From Bagarius yarrelli (lineage: Eukaryota; Chordata; Actinopteri; Siluriformes; Sisoridae), in assembly GCA_005784505.1 (NCBI GenBank), contig VCAZ01000001.1, positions 4,387,597 through 4,451,596 on the forward strand: DNA of 64,000 nucleotides, given 5' to 3'. Each line of letters starts with the position of its first letter. The stretch's first letter is position 1. Made by a program: the position numbers and the translations under genes. The notes under the pieces are model-generated. The model made no database searches, had not been told where the DNA came from, and saw nothing but the letters and a program-made list of their open reading frames with translations. This document shows positions 11,935 through 23,556 of this stretch, in pieces.

Positions 11935-12062
11935 TAAGGTCCCACTGCTGGGCCCCTAAGCAAGGCCCCTAACCCCTAATTGCTCAGTTGTATAAAAGAG
12001 ATAAATGTGAGTCACTCTGGATAAAGGCCTTTGCAAAATGCTGTGTATGTAATGTAAATGTA
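11935..12062 (+). repeat. Family B SINE, 5'-truncated plus copy
   Basis: It contains CCACTGCTGGGCCCCTAAGC, TGCTCAGTTGTATAA and the tail CACTCTGGATAAAGGCC through ATGTAATGTAAATG. The tRNA head is missing, as expected of incomplete target-primed reverse transcription. Confidence 0.75.
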
Positions 12063-12194
12063 ACTGAACTATTAAATGTTATAAACAACTAAAATTTATT
12101 TAAAAAAACAGTATTTAGCTTTTGGGAAAAAAATTAACTTTAAAGTTATATTTATAATCAATTTAGAATTAAAATAATAGTTAAAAGATCTTTA

Positions 12195-12372
12195 TTTACA
12201 TTAATTGGCAGACACCCTTATCCAGAGCGACTTACATTTATCTCATTTATACAACTGAGGGTTAAGGGCCACGCTCAGGGGCCTAACAGTTGTGGCTTGG
12301 TGGAGCTGGAAATCGAACCCACAATCTTCAGGTTGGTAGTCCAACACCTTAACCATGATCCATCGCTTCACC
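12195..12372 (-). repeat. Family B SINE, minus copy
   Basis: The reversed tail (GGCAGACACCCTTATCCAGA), body and head (TGGTAGTCCAACACCTTAAC) are all present. It lies 130 bp from a plus-strand copy, giving another opposed pair. Confidence 0.8.
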
Positions 12373-13200
12373 ACTTATGCTTACTGATTCTGAAACTGAA
12401 CAGCAGAGGAAGATAATTTGCAAAGGTACGAGCGTGTTGAGCAACAGGAGATCACCAAAGAATTGCTTAAGGCCTTAATGTTCAGTGCTGTGCATTAAGC
12501 AGATGGATCAAAGCCCAGTGAGGTACCATTAACACCCCTCTGCTGACTGCCGAAGCTTGTCTACACTATCACATTCACTGGGACACAGGCGTATGTACCG
12601 TACACCATTTTTTTCCTTTCATACAACCTAACTAAACTAAGCTTGTGGTTAGTTATCAGTGATATAATAAGGAACCAGTGTGTGTGCGTGTGTGTTGTGG
12701 GATTGTAAAGTGCCACTGTGGTCACACAGAAAACCACACAGGGATAAGAATAAACTAACGGTCTGATCTGTGAGCTATGGCGTCAATAGGAAAATCAATT
12801 CACTCTCCAGAGTGTTTGCTTAAATCTAAGACATTTTCTTATCCAATCTACGGGTGTGAGGTCACCGAAATGATGACTGCAACTTAACATTTATGTGTTA
12901 TTGCTCGGTCTTTCATTTTTCACCCGAGTCCCTCTAGAGCTAGAGACACTTTAACATGGTCTATTTTTAGCTTTATTTTGAAGAGAAAAAAATAATTTAC
13001 CTGAAGGTCTGCTATTGCAGATAAACACAGCTTTAGTAACCCATAGGTATGGACAGTGTGGGAGAGACATTGTCTCATTCCCTGTCCAATCTACTTCATT
13101 GCTCCAGCTCATAACCTTATGCTGACCAAATCCACATGTTTTTTTGGCTGGTGGAGGATCTGTCCAAACATAAACATTTAATATAAGTAGTGCTAGAGGG
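12373..13200. other. Intergenic DNA without recognised genes
   Basis: There is a short (TG)n run near 12678. The 119-codon minus frame at 12951-13310 runs into a transposon end, matches no known family and lacks splice or promoter context, so it is not called. Confidence 0.35.
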
Positions 13201-14120
13201 TAGGGCTGCACAATATATCGTTTCAGCATCAACATGGCAATGTGTGCATCTGCAATAGTCACGTTACAGGAAGTGCAATGTCCAGTGTGAATTATAGTTG
13301 ACTGCACCACAGTTTAGAACACGTGTGATTTGTGGAAAAGTTTAATACAAAAGGTTTACAAGCACCGCCAAGGTCCCACTGCTGGGACATGTTTGCTGAG
13401 GCATGTTTAAAACATTAATTTTACCCAAATTATACAGTAAAGTCAGCACGTTGGTTTAGCGGTTAGCACGGTTGCCTCACAGCAAGAAGGCCCAGGTTCA
13501 ATTCTCAGGCAGGGGCCTTTCTGTGTCGAGTTTGCATGTTCTCTTCGTACTTGCATAGGTTTACTCCGGGTACTCCGGTTTCCTCCCACAGTCCAAAAAC
13601 ATGTATGTTAGCTTGCTTAATGATTCTAAATTGCTCATAGGTGTGAGTGTGATTGTGTGTGGCTCTGTGATGGACTGGCAACCGGTCCAGGGTGTACCCT
13701 TTCTGCTTTTCGCCCTTTCAGAGACTGGTGGGATAGACTCCAGCAAATCCCCGTGACCCAGAATTAGGGAATAAGCGGCTATAGAAGATGAATGAATAAA
13801 TGAATACAGTGAAGACTATACAGTGTGATTTTACATTTGATTTTTTTAATTTCTGTATTTGAAACTCCAGAAAAAAATAAAATACAGTTTACTTCATTTG
13901 TATATTTTTCCTAATGTATTTATCTTTTATTATAATTAGTGTATTATATTTTACACAGATGCACTCGCTTACAAAAAATCACCACAATCATTCCAAAATA
14001 ATAAATTCTTTACAAATAGAGCTAATCAAGTCATCTGGTGAAACTTTTTCATATCGCAATGTACATCGCAGAAGAACAAAATATCAAAATGGCAGTTTTT
14101 TTCAAGATCGTGCAGCGCTA
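13201..14120 (+). mobile_element. Non-autonomous hAT-like element with a nested SINE
   Basis: The left end reads TAGGGCTGCACAATATATCG, and the right end, reverse complemented, reads TAGCGCTGCACGATCTTG: short imperfect inverted repeats. The flanks are CTAGAGGG (13193-13200) and CTAGTGGG (14121-14128), an 8-bp target duplication with one mismatch, which is the hAT superfamily size. There is no transposase frame. A V-SINE sits inside at about 13443-13803. A partial relative lies at 36415-36510 in the opposite sense. Confidence 0.7.
13443..13803 (+). repeat. V-SINE-type SINE nested in the hAT-like element
   Basis: The full-length V-SINE body ends in AGAAGATGAATGAATAAATG. It is flanked by an approximate 11-bp direct repeat: ATACAGTAAAG-like sequence at about 13432-13442 and ATACAGTGAAG at 13804-13814. 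The target duplication lies wholly inside the hAT-like element, so the SINE arrived later. Confidence 0.75.
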
Positions 14121-14128
14121 CTAGTGGG

Positions 14129-14548
14129 TACATATCTACAAAAAGTTGCACAATTTTCTTAATAGAGTTGTGATTTTCTGTCATTACATAGCGAAATGTA
14201 CTAGGTCCAAAATTAATTATGAAAGAAAATAAACTTAGTGTTTGAGTAAAATAGTGAAGAATTCATAAAGCTATGCACAGATATGTTTACCTAGAGAAAA
14301 AAAAAGATCATGTATGTAATAGCTAAGAATGCTACCAGAAGGACCTATGGCTATTTTAATCAATGTTATGATGGTGTGATAAATTCCATACAGCCAATAT
14401 CAGGTGCTTTATGTTATTTTTGTTGGCATTTATTAGAAGTAAGAGCATTTGGTGTTGAGTAATTTCAGCTGAATTGCTGAGATGAAATACAAAAGCAGTT
14501 CCAATTTCCTCTGAATTTGGAAATGAACTAATACAGCTAGTATATATG
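14129..14548. other. AT-rich intergenic DNA
   Basis: I see nothing beyond A/T runs and scattered stop codons in all frames. Confidence 0.4.
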
Positions 14549-14726
14549 GGGAGGTGGTGGCTCAGTGATTAAGGTGTTGGGTTGCTAACCGGAAGATTGT
14601 GGGTTCAATTTTTCAACCCCACCAAGCTACCACTGCTGGGCTCCTGGGCAGAGCACTGAACCCCCTAATTGCTCGGTTGTATAAATAAAATATACATGGA
14701 TGACGCTGTAAATGTAAATATATCAC
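14549..14726 (+). repeat. Family B SINE, plus copy
   Basis: The head GGTGGCTCAGTGATTAAGG and body CCACTGCTGGGCTCC are present. The tail is decayed (ATGGATGACGCTGTAAATG). Confidence 0.75.
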
Positions 14727-15730
14727 TGTAATCAACCAGTTAAAAAAACGGTGGTGCCGTTCTATCACCTTGGTGTCTTTATGCTATATAATGTATGCAG
14801 TAGTCTAACATGATCCTTAACATTTATTATATTCAACTTTATTCATGTTCGGCGGTTTCTGTGTTTGTTTCATGGTTCCATCCATGTACTGACAGTGCAC
14901 TGTTGCTGCATCCGAATCTCTCGGTACTTCCCATAAACAGAAATATGGACAAATGGTGCATTCTGCCTCAACTAGGACCATGATTAAACTGGACATTTTA
15001 TTTATCTCTAATCATTGTCTTCATTATCATAGTAGATAAGATGAATACCAGAGAAGTTTTTATTGGAGAAATACCTGGAAAATTGTGGAAGGGAAGTGTT
15101 AAGCAGAAAGATGTAAATGTGGGGTTATGGTACGACACGATATATATATATATATATCTGACCTCAGATGCCCTATTCATGTTTTTTTCTTTCTCTTTCT
15201 GTGTGCAGCTGAGCAAAGCAGAACCTGAGCAGCATAACCAGTAAGTAAGCAGGAACGCTGCACCTTTGTTAGATTTAAATTCCACATTACTGTCTGTTGA
15301 CAGTGGCAAGGGGAATGAGCACCAATAAATAAAGGTCTGTATGTGTACCCTTGGTCTGGGTGTTCTCTGAGCAGCATGTTATTAAAATTGTGACAGCCAT
15401 CTTGGCTAGACAACCTTGGGGAAATGCAATGTGCATCCATGCAATGCTTGTGAAGACTTTTACACTTTAATATACTGTACACGCCATACAGTGTAATAAG
15501 CTTGTCACCGAGACCAAGTGTTAGACTAGTGTTTGAGCGAGTGCCAGTTTTGTGCCTGTATATTCGAGCTTGTGATGCTACTGAGGATTTATTACTACAC
15601 AACGCACCCCATGGTGAACTGGGGGGGGGGGAGAATTAATTCAGTATTAAGTACAGATTAAGTACAGAAAGCAATACTAGACATAAACTTTCTGACACTG
15701 GTAAGATGCTGTGCTAAATTGACCCTAGGT
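14727..15730. other. Intergenic DNA with a short (TA)n run
   Basis: A (TA)n of about 20 bp lies at 15139-15158. A 141-codon minus frame at 15177-15602 has no recognisable domain and looks like chance. Confidence 0.35.
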
Positions 15731-16059
15731 AGGGCTGAGTGTTTAACCCTTTAAAACTGGGTTCGATTCCTAAACAGGGGCCTTTCCGTGTGGAGTTTGC
15801 ATGTGCTTGTGTAGGTTTACTCCGGGTACCCCAGTTTCCTCCCAAAGTCCAAAAACATGTATGTTAGGTTGATTGGTGATTCTAAATTGCCCATAGGAGT
15901 GAGTGTAGGTGTGTGTGTGGACCTGTGATGGACTGGTGACCTGTCCAGGGTGTACCCCTCCTGCTTTTCACCCTTTTGGGATAGGCTCCAGCAGATCCCT
16001 GTGACCCCAAATTAGGGAATAAGCGAGTATAGAAGATGAATGAATGAATGAATGAATGA
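15731..16059 (+). repeat. V-SINE-type SINE, plus copy with (GAAT)n tail
   Basis: The core blocks GTGTGGAGTTTGCATG and GATGGACTGGTGACCTGTCC are followed by a GAATGAATGAATGAATGA tail. The first part of the tRNA head is eroded. Confidence 0.8.
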
Positions 16060-16770
16060 GTCTGTATGATTGCATATATGCATTTGCAAAAAAAACCATA
16101 TTTGTATACATGTTTTGAGGTGGCTAGTTTCCTTTCTAATGACTTCATCAGCACTATGACCCCGAGGTTGTTGGGATGTCCCAAGCCAGACATTTGATTT
16201 CCATTTTCTGTACATGCAAAAATACTGTTTTCTACTAGTTATTGTCTTATTTTATCATTGCATTCTTTTCCTGTGGTGCAAAATAATGATAGCACAACAT
16301 GAAAAATACTAAGATATACAATGAAAATTGTTCTATTACATGTTTCTGTTGCAGGTCAATTACCAAGGACAAAAGGTTGTGGTCCACAACAGCACATACA
16401 AAAAATGACTAAATAAGCCTGGGAGTAAGATTATGTTTATGTCTATTATTATTATTATATTATTATTACTTTGAAGAAAGCCCAGTAAAATGATTGTTGT
16501 GTTATTCTTTAAGGGTTTGCACTGGTTTATGGAACCCAAATCTGTTTGTAACCTGCAGTCTTTTGAAGCATGTTCAACTGTGAGTATAAAAAGGTCATGA
16601 CAACCAGAGTCTGAATGGTAATGTTAGTCCAGTGATGATTATTTAACATGGATCAGAATGTATCTTTTATTTTGTCTATCTATAATTATAATAACAAGTA
16701 AATTGGCCAGAGATGCTATGAACGTACCCAAGCTTTACCTAAGACGTGCTGATGTGTGCAGCAGTGAAAC
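16060..16770. other. AT-rich intergenic DNA
   Basis: A short ATT run lies near 16447-16470. No gene is supported. Confidence 0.35.
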
Positions 16771-16947
16771 ACAATTACATTTATGGCATTTGGCAGATGC
16801 CCTTAATCAGCTTGACATACATTTCTTCTATTTATACAACTGAGCAATTAGAAGTTAAGAGCATTGCTCAGGGGCCCAGCGTTGGTGGAAATCGAACCTA
16901 CAATTTTCTGATTAGTAGTCCAACTCCTCAACTGTTGAGCACACACC
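16771..16947 (-). repeat. Family B SINE, minus copy
   Basis: The reversed tail (GGCATTTGGCAGATGCCC), body and B-box complement (GAAATCGAACC) are present. Confidence 0.75.
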
Positions 16948-17109
16948 CCCAAACAATTACTGGCATAATGCGTCTTTACACAGGCTTTACTGTACTTATT
17001 GTATAAAATTAAGCTCTCTCTTGGAGTGTTGCCAACTCTAAAGCAGAACTGTGTAATCTCAGGTCTTATTAAGGCCTCAAAAGCTAGAAGTTTTGTAAGC
17101 AATTAATGT

Positions 17110-17227
17110 AAAGCTTTTTGTTGGACTGCTAATTGGAAGATAGGGGTTTGATTTCCAGCACTACCAAGCTGTCACTCTGGGCACATGAACAAGTCTCTTA
17201 ACCCCCAATTTCTAAGTTGTATAAAAG
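17110..17227 (+). repeat. Family B SINE, truncated plus copy
   Basis: TTGGACTGCTAATTGGAAGA, GGTTTGATTTCCAGC and AGTTGTATAAAAG match the head and body. The 3' tail is lost. Confidence 0.6.
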
Positions 17228-17392
17228 AAAAAAATTAACAGAATTATATATTAACAGAAATGTTAATATAAATGTAATGTTCATAATCTTGCAACATGCT
17301 AATAAACACTGGCAAAATGACCATCTCAAAACTACACGCAGCAATACAATGTACCTGTGCAGGTCGCATCTGTTTAGCATGACCAAAAAAGG

Positions 17393-17535
<143 letters not shown>

Positions 17536-17800
17536 TTTCAACTCATTCCACTTCCCTCCTACTTCCTGGTCTGTGTCGCCACTGATTATGTAAACCACCT
17601 CCACTGAATGAGTTTATTTAGGTATAGAACATAAAGCATGATGTTCACACAAAGAACCTTTTAACAATAACAGTGTATGTGATTAAGCGCAATAAGATTT
17701 TAATTTGCTTCTCATCTACAAAGTTGGTACAAGATTTACTTAGATGTTTTTGCATAGCTATAATATTTGTCTTTTCATATCCTTTATCCCTTATTTCCCT

Positions 17801-17991
17801 TATAATAATAATAATAATAATAATGGTTAGACTGTTGCCTCACAGCAAGAAGGCCCGGGTTCGATTCCCACTTTCTGTGTGGGTTTACTCTGGGTTCTCC
17901 ATTTTCCTCCCACAGTCCAAAAACATGTATGTTAGGTTGATTGGTCATTCTAAATTGCCCATAGGAGTGAGTGTGAGTGTGGCCCTGTGTG
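17801..17991 (+). repeat. (ATA)n run followed by a truncated V-SINE
   Basis: The ATA run at 17801-17825 abuts a V-SINE from 17824 that keeps the head, GGTTCGATTCCC and the CCACAGTCCAAAAACATG block. It stops at the GTGTGGCCCTGTG block. Confidence 0.75.
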
Positions 17992-18424
17992 TAAACTCTG
18001 TCAACCAAAAACTAGAGGATGGTGCCTGCAACGCCGTTATAGACAAACTGGGTTTATGATATATATAGAGAGCTGTAAATTCTTATACATATACAGTATA
18101 TCATATAAATGTACTTGATTAAATACTTGGTTATTTGGGATTATATTATTATTATTATATTATATTACTCAAGCTTTTGATTACTTATTTAAAACGGAAT
18201 GTCATGTAATTTTTCAAATACTTATCATCCCCACCTATCACTTATGGCGTAAAACGCAGTAACATTTGCGCTTTTTTAATGATTTCTGCACTTTGCTGTA
18301 GGAATGTAAAACTGCTGATGTGAAAACAGTATAAACTAATGGAGTGTTGCTGATCACGATGTTTCCCAAATTCCTGATTTAGCTTTACCACTACTACCTC
18401 TGTTCTTATCATTCCTACAATAAT

Positions 18425-18742
18425 AATATTGTCTATACCTGCTTATTCCTAAACAGGGTCATGGGGATCTGCTGGAGTCTATCTCAGCTGTCATTGAGTA
18501 AAAGAGGGGTTTTACCCGGACCAGTCCATTGCAACCACACACTCACACTTATGGACAATTTAGAATCACCAATCAATCCAACATACATGTTTTTGGACTG
18601 TGGGAGCAAACCGGAGAGCCTGGGGTAAACCCACGCAAACACTGGGGGGAAACTCCACTCAGAAAGACCCCTACCGAGGACACGAACATGAGACCTTCTT
18701 GCTGTGAGGCAACGGTGCTAACCACTAAGCCACCGTGCTGCA
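18425..18742 (-). repeat. V-SINE-type SINE, minus copy
   Basis: The full body is read on the minus strand, from the head (complement of CTAACCACTAAGCCACCGTG) to the tail TATAGACAATATTATT. A family B SINE follows almost immediately. Confidence 0.8.
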
Positions 18743-18756
18743 ATAATAATAAAAAT

Positions 18757-18868
18757 ACATTTACATTTACAGCATTTGGCAGACGTCCTTATCCAAAGCG
18801 ACTTACATTTATTTTAGGAGTTAAGGGCCTTGCTCAGGGGCCCAACAGTGGTAGCTTGGTGGAGCTAT
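18757..18868 (-). repeat. Family B SINE, truncated minus copy
   Basis: The reversed tail GGCAGACGTCCTTATCCAAA and the CCAACAGTGGTAGCTTGGTG body are present. The head is replaced by a (TAA)n run. Confidence 0.75.
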
Positions 18869-19900
18869 AATAATAATAATAATCATAAGCACAACAGAAA
18901 GAACACACTCGAATCTGTGTTGTGGCCTTTAGCACTTTGTTTCATCAAATTATAAACATCCTTTTTTAACATGTCAGTGCTGTACAGGAGATGATTAATT
19001 TTTTATACACTTTAATTATACACTGCTATTTATTGTGAATAGGCCACGTATGCACTTCTGATTAGATGCTAACTGCAATTCATTGGCATAGTTTTACATG
19101 TAACTTGCACATTGACAACAAAGTTGAATCAAATCAAATTAAATCAAATTGAATTGAATCGAATTGAATCGAATCGAATAAAGAAACAATCGATTATTTT
19201 AAGTTTGTTTCTATTAACACTATAAACCACATCAGGACAAGATCATTTACGTAAACTATTGTGCCACTTTGTGACCATACCTGTCCTGTGATAATAAAAC
19301 AATTCTAAGTAAAGAATAGAAATATTTTATACTTAGACAAAATATCGTGGGGACAATTTTATTAAAAAATAAAAATGGGTCTTATCATGTCAGGTTTCTG
19401 TTTAGTGCCAAAATGGTGCACAATATAAACTGCTCTGCGGTAGCCTAGGAAACTGGTGACAAATCACGCACAGGCAACATGGTCCAGTCCCAAATAGCTC
19501 GCTGCTCCCTATAGGCTATAAATGCTGTCCAGTGGGTGTAAACTAATGGCTTTTGCACCGTGTGCACTGCACTATAATGTGAATAGTACAGGATGAGACT
19601 AGTCAGGCTAATGTTAAATAGGCAGTAATGGCTAAGCAAATTCCAATGCACAAGGGCAAAGTGAAAAGGTAGTGCTCTAATTACAACCGTTTTATCAGAG
19701 GATAAGGTAATAATGACTTAATCTGCTTTAGCCAGGCCACACCACTGCTGCTGATTTACAGTGGTGCATGACAATGCTAAATAAAGAACATTGCATCCTA
19801 ATACAATCTGTTTTTTCTTATAACAGTGTAAACAGCAGAAACTAGATGGAAGCTGATCTATTAAATTCCGATGTGTGCCACTTTCATATTTGGTATTAAA
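18869..19900. other. Intergenic DNA with a probable LINE 3' tail
   Basis: ACATTGACAACAAAGTTGAA followed by irregular (GAATT)n/(AAATC)n at about 19105-19190 looks like the 3' end of a degraded LINE. Otherwise I see nothing. Confidence 0.35.
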
Positions 19901-19914
19901 TCAAGGTGAAATGA

Positions 19915-20010
19915 TTATAATGCGACCGCAGTTTGAACGGTTATGTCGGAATTCACGTGACTTTTACGTCATTTTCGATCGGCATGCGTCATCATTCAGC
20001 AGTCACGCGT
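19915..20010. promoter_or_regulatory. CpG-bearing cluster with an E-box and a CRE-like site
   Basis: TCACGTGA (19953-19960, a palindromic CLEAR/USF-type E-box) lies 3 bp from TTACGTCA (19964-19971, CRE-like). Further CpG motifs (CGATCGGCATGCG and CACGCG) follow. The cluster contrasts with CpG-poor surroundings. No adjacent exon is recognised, so it could be an orphan promoter or enhancer, or a transposon end. Confidence 0.3.
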
Positions 20011-20110
20011 AACTACAAACGGTTAATATATAATCCATTTCATTGAAGGCGTCCACTCCTGAGTCCGGCTCCACCTCTATACTGAACTAGAAGCCACTGT
20101 TCCACAACAT

Positions 20111-21285
20111 GCTATTATATAAATTTTGTCCCTTTTGTCCCCGTTATCCTCTTTCCCAACGACTTATGCTTATTAATTTGTTGTCGTCTGCTGCACATCA
20201 CCTTAGAAATGTAAGAAACTTGTAAGAAGCATGAGGGTCAGTTTGGGACCGTGAGCAGTTCACTCTGAGAATCTGATATTAGCCATGTTTGAAAACAGAA
20301 ATGTTAACAGCTTAACGACAGAAATTCTATTCGAGCAAAAATCGGAATAAGCTTTGCATTGTCAACATAGAGCAAATGTTAGATCTCCAGGACCAGGAAT
20401 TGAAATGTCTCACCACAATTACAAAGCTTCTTATGCACAGCTGTGTTACAGAAGAAAAAAACCCAATTGCGTGCTCTGCCGAGCTAAATATCTGAGGCAG
20501 GGAAATGTTTGCAGTGCATCCCATGGGCTAGTCTTTTCATGCCAGCTTTACTAGCACTTCAGCACATTAGCTGCAAAATGAGCACTACCGTGTACGACTT
20601 TCAGCGAAGCTTGCAATTTGCAACAACCTAAAATCTCTGCTTCTTCATTCAGTTTTTATGTGACCTAAATATTTCCCTATTTTTCTACTAACTGCCTGAC
20701 TTCCTCTTGCATTTATTTGTTTCACACATCAGAGACAGGGTTTCATAGCACAATCTGCATACAATTGATATGCGTGCGAAGACATTTTTAAATTAGGGAA
20801 AGACTGCAGTAGTTTGTACGAAGGGATGGCTGGTGTAAAGACTATGTGTGAACTGCTGTGCGAACATCTCATTCTCAGGATCTGAGAGATTTAGTAGGCA
20901 TCACAAGATTTTCATTCATAACATTTATGTTGTTTTTAGGTCATCATGCCCATATAATAAAACATAGTCAGACAATATATATATATTACCATGGCATTCT
21001 AAATAAAATAGTAAAACATACAGCAAAAACACAATTACAAAATACAATACAGGCAAAAATTGCAGTCTTAAAGGCTTAGAACCAATAATGTTCTTATCTT
21101 CTTTTGAAATAAACTGTACAGAATACGCTGCGATTTATATTTATATAAGCTAATTCTTGAGAGTTCTATGTGGACCAATATTCTTTGTATCTTTGTATAC
21201 ATGGAGCTGCTGATTTTTCTTCTAACCAATCAGAAGCTGATTTTAACAGTTGATTAACCAGTTGATTAACCAGAAATAAGTTGCT
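20111..21285. other. Intergenic DNA without recognised genes
   Basis: Short frames (65-73 codons) on both strands show no known motif. No repeat is recognised. Confidence 0.35.
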
Positions 21286-21615
21286 GCAGAACATAAAGTC
21301 TATAAGCTGGACTCATCCGTGAGCCAGCTCTTCTTCCTGGCAGCCGAAAATCCATAAATTAAAGCTAAATCAGTGTGTTTCAGGCTGCTTAAGTGTGTAA
21401 GTGTCTTGTTTTGTCATGTATAGTATTGATTGAGTTACGTTTAATGGTTAGCTTTAAAGTTAGACTTAATTAGAGAAAATCAGGTTCGACTCCATTTCCT
21501 GGACTTTTGGTTCTGCAGCAACGAATTTGTCATTTTGAACAGTGAATTTAGGCTGAAAAAAATAAGAAAACACAACAAGAAAACTAAAAAATCCATAGAT
21601 ACAGAAAAAGTGGGT
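21286..21615 (+). repeat. Local duplication unit, copy 1
   Basis: It shares ordered blocks with 23103-23400 and 24524-24640: AAATCAGTGTGTT-like, GTGTGTAAGTGTCTT, TGGACTTTTGGTTCTGCAG and AACACAACAAGAAAA. It is diverged, with small insertions and deletions. Confidence 0.65.
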
Positions 21616-22498
21616 GGCTGTTATAAAGCACGCTCATTGCTGGCTGGACACAGTGTATAATAGCCAGTAATTATACTAATGACAATTTTTATGTGCAATG
21701 ACTAAAGCATCTCTTCAATATTAACCAATTAATGCCATCACTGACAATAAGCACAAAAATAACCATAAATTTATTTATTTAGTCTTATATTTCCTCTTAT
21801 TAAAAACATAACATTTCAAATAAGAACCTGTCCTTTCAGATATGTAGTATTGATGTCTTTCCAAATTTACTGATATATATTTTGATGTCTGGTCAATTTA
21901 GTGGCTTGTGATTGGTTAAAAACTAGTTTCCGCCTATTATATAGGCTATATTTTTGCTATTGCAGACATTTAGGACAGTTCATCCAAAATAGGCAGACAT
22001 CCAGCAGCAGTAAAACAACATGATGTTTATTCATGCAATGACTAGTCCCCCTAAAGCGCAGAAGGGAAAAAAAAGTGGACAGAGTTCAAAGAACAGTTGG
22101 TAGCCCAGTCTGTCTAACCAGGGGGCTATATGGTTAATTTTATATGCAAGTTGACATTGGAAAATAGGAGCTGCAGTGCAGTGAGTTTATAGCTAATTTT
22201 TAGCTAAACATGACAATTGTTCGACAGGTTTTAGAGCGAGGTACAAACTGAGTCTATAAAGTGAACTAAAAATGACAGGAGTCTGGCATCTTGCAGCATG
22301 TTTAGTACTTATCTAAAGGCATTAGTACTCAGCATGAATATTATCATCGATTTATCCAACAGACGGTGTTACAATTTCAGTAAGAAATACGTTAAGCCAG
22401 CATAAAAAAACAAAACAGCATTAGATATGCAGGAGTTTAAAAAAATCTAAATTTGCTTAACAAAAAAAATGAATATGATTATACTAAAATATTTTTGT
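21616..22498. other. AT-rich intergenic DNA
   Basis: I see no open frame of interest and no clear repeat. Confidence 0.35.
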
Positions 22499-22672
22499 TT
22501 AGGACATTTGCCAGACACCCTTATCCAGAGCGACTTACTTTTATCTCTTTTATACAAACCCTCTTAGCATCCAATTGGGTCCTCCGCTGGACAGAGAGTG
22601 CATTGTGGGTAAACGTTCTAATCTACATGGATGCTTAGAGGATTTTAAGGGCTTAGTTCAGGGGTCATTTTT
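22499..22672 (-). repeat. Family B SINE remnant interrupted by an insertion
   Basis: TTGCCAGACACCCTTATCCA and GAGCGACTTACTTTTATCTC form the reversed tail. The body continues only at about 22636 (TTTTAAGGGCTTAGTTCAGG), after about 75 bp of unrelated sequence. Confidence 0.55.
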
Positions 22673-23064
22673 TGATCAACATCCAATATAATTATGTAAT
22701 TAAGTAAATGCAGTATTAAAATATTAAAAAACAACATACAGTCTGCATCTAACACAGCTGCGCTAAGTTATAATTGAAACTTAGTGATAATGGCACTGAC
22801 AGCATTGTTAGCATAAAAGGATAAAGCTTTTGGACACAGAGTGCAAGATCAGAAGATGGGAAAGCTGGATAAGTTAAAACAAAAAGCACTGCTGCGTCAC
22901 GCACTTTGAGTAAAGTAAAAGCAAGGGTTATGTCTCAATAGGGCCTCTGTCAGTAGGTTGTCGAATCAAAATGGCATTGTGGGTAATAAAGCTATTAATT
23001 ACAGTGATAAACTAACATGTCATTGAAAGACTTAAAAAAAGGCATTAATCACGTTAACCAAAAA

Positions 23065-23556
23065 TCTAATCATAATATCTCATAGCACAACACATGTAAT
23101 CTGTTGCAGACAAAATCTTCCCTGGGAGACAAAAGTCCATGAAGTAAAGCTGAATCAGTGTGTAAAGAAGTGTGTAAGTGTCTTCTTTTGTCAAATATAG
23201 TATCGATTGAGTTAACTTTAAGGTTAGACTCATTAAAGGAAATTAGGTCTGACTGAACTTTTCCTGGATTCTGAAAAAAAAAAGATCCTGGACTTTTGGT
23301 TCTGCAGAATAAACATGTCATTTTAAACAGTGAAATTAGACTAAAAAATATCAGAAAACACAACAAGAAAAGTAAAAGTATAACAACGAATCTAAAAACA
23401 CAGAAAAAAATGTTACATAACATACTCAAAAAAGATAAAAAAAAAAAGACATGAATCACATGTTAGCCATACAGATAAATATTCATGTGCCTGGGTACAT
23501 ATTACCCAGTTTATAATATATCACAGAACAACACAACACACTGTAATCTGTTGTAG
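23065..23556 (+). repeat. Local duplication unit, copy 2
   Basis: It opens with CATAGCACAACACATGTAAT and CTGTTGCAGA and closes with an almost identical block (CACAGAACAACACAACACAC, CTGTAATCTGTTG) at 23522-23553. That is the junction expected of a tandem array with a period of about 470 bp. The next unit is interrupted by a Tc1-like element. Confidence 0.65.

Noticed and set aside
15177..15602. 141-codon minus frame
   Set aside because: No recognisable domain, overlaps a plus frame, and contains a stretch translated from poly-T. Treated as chance.
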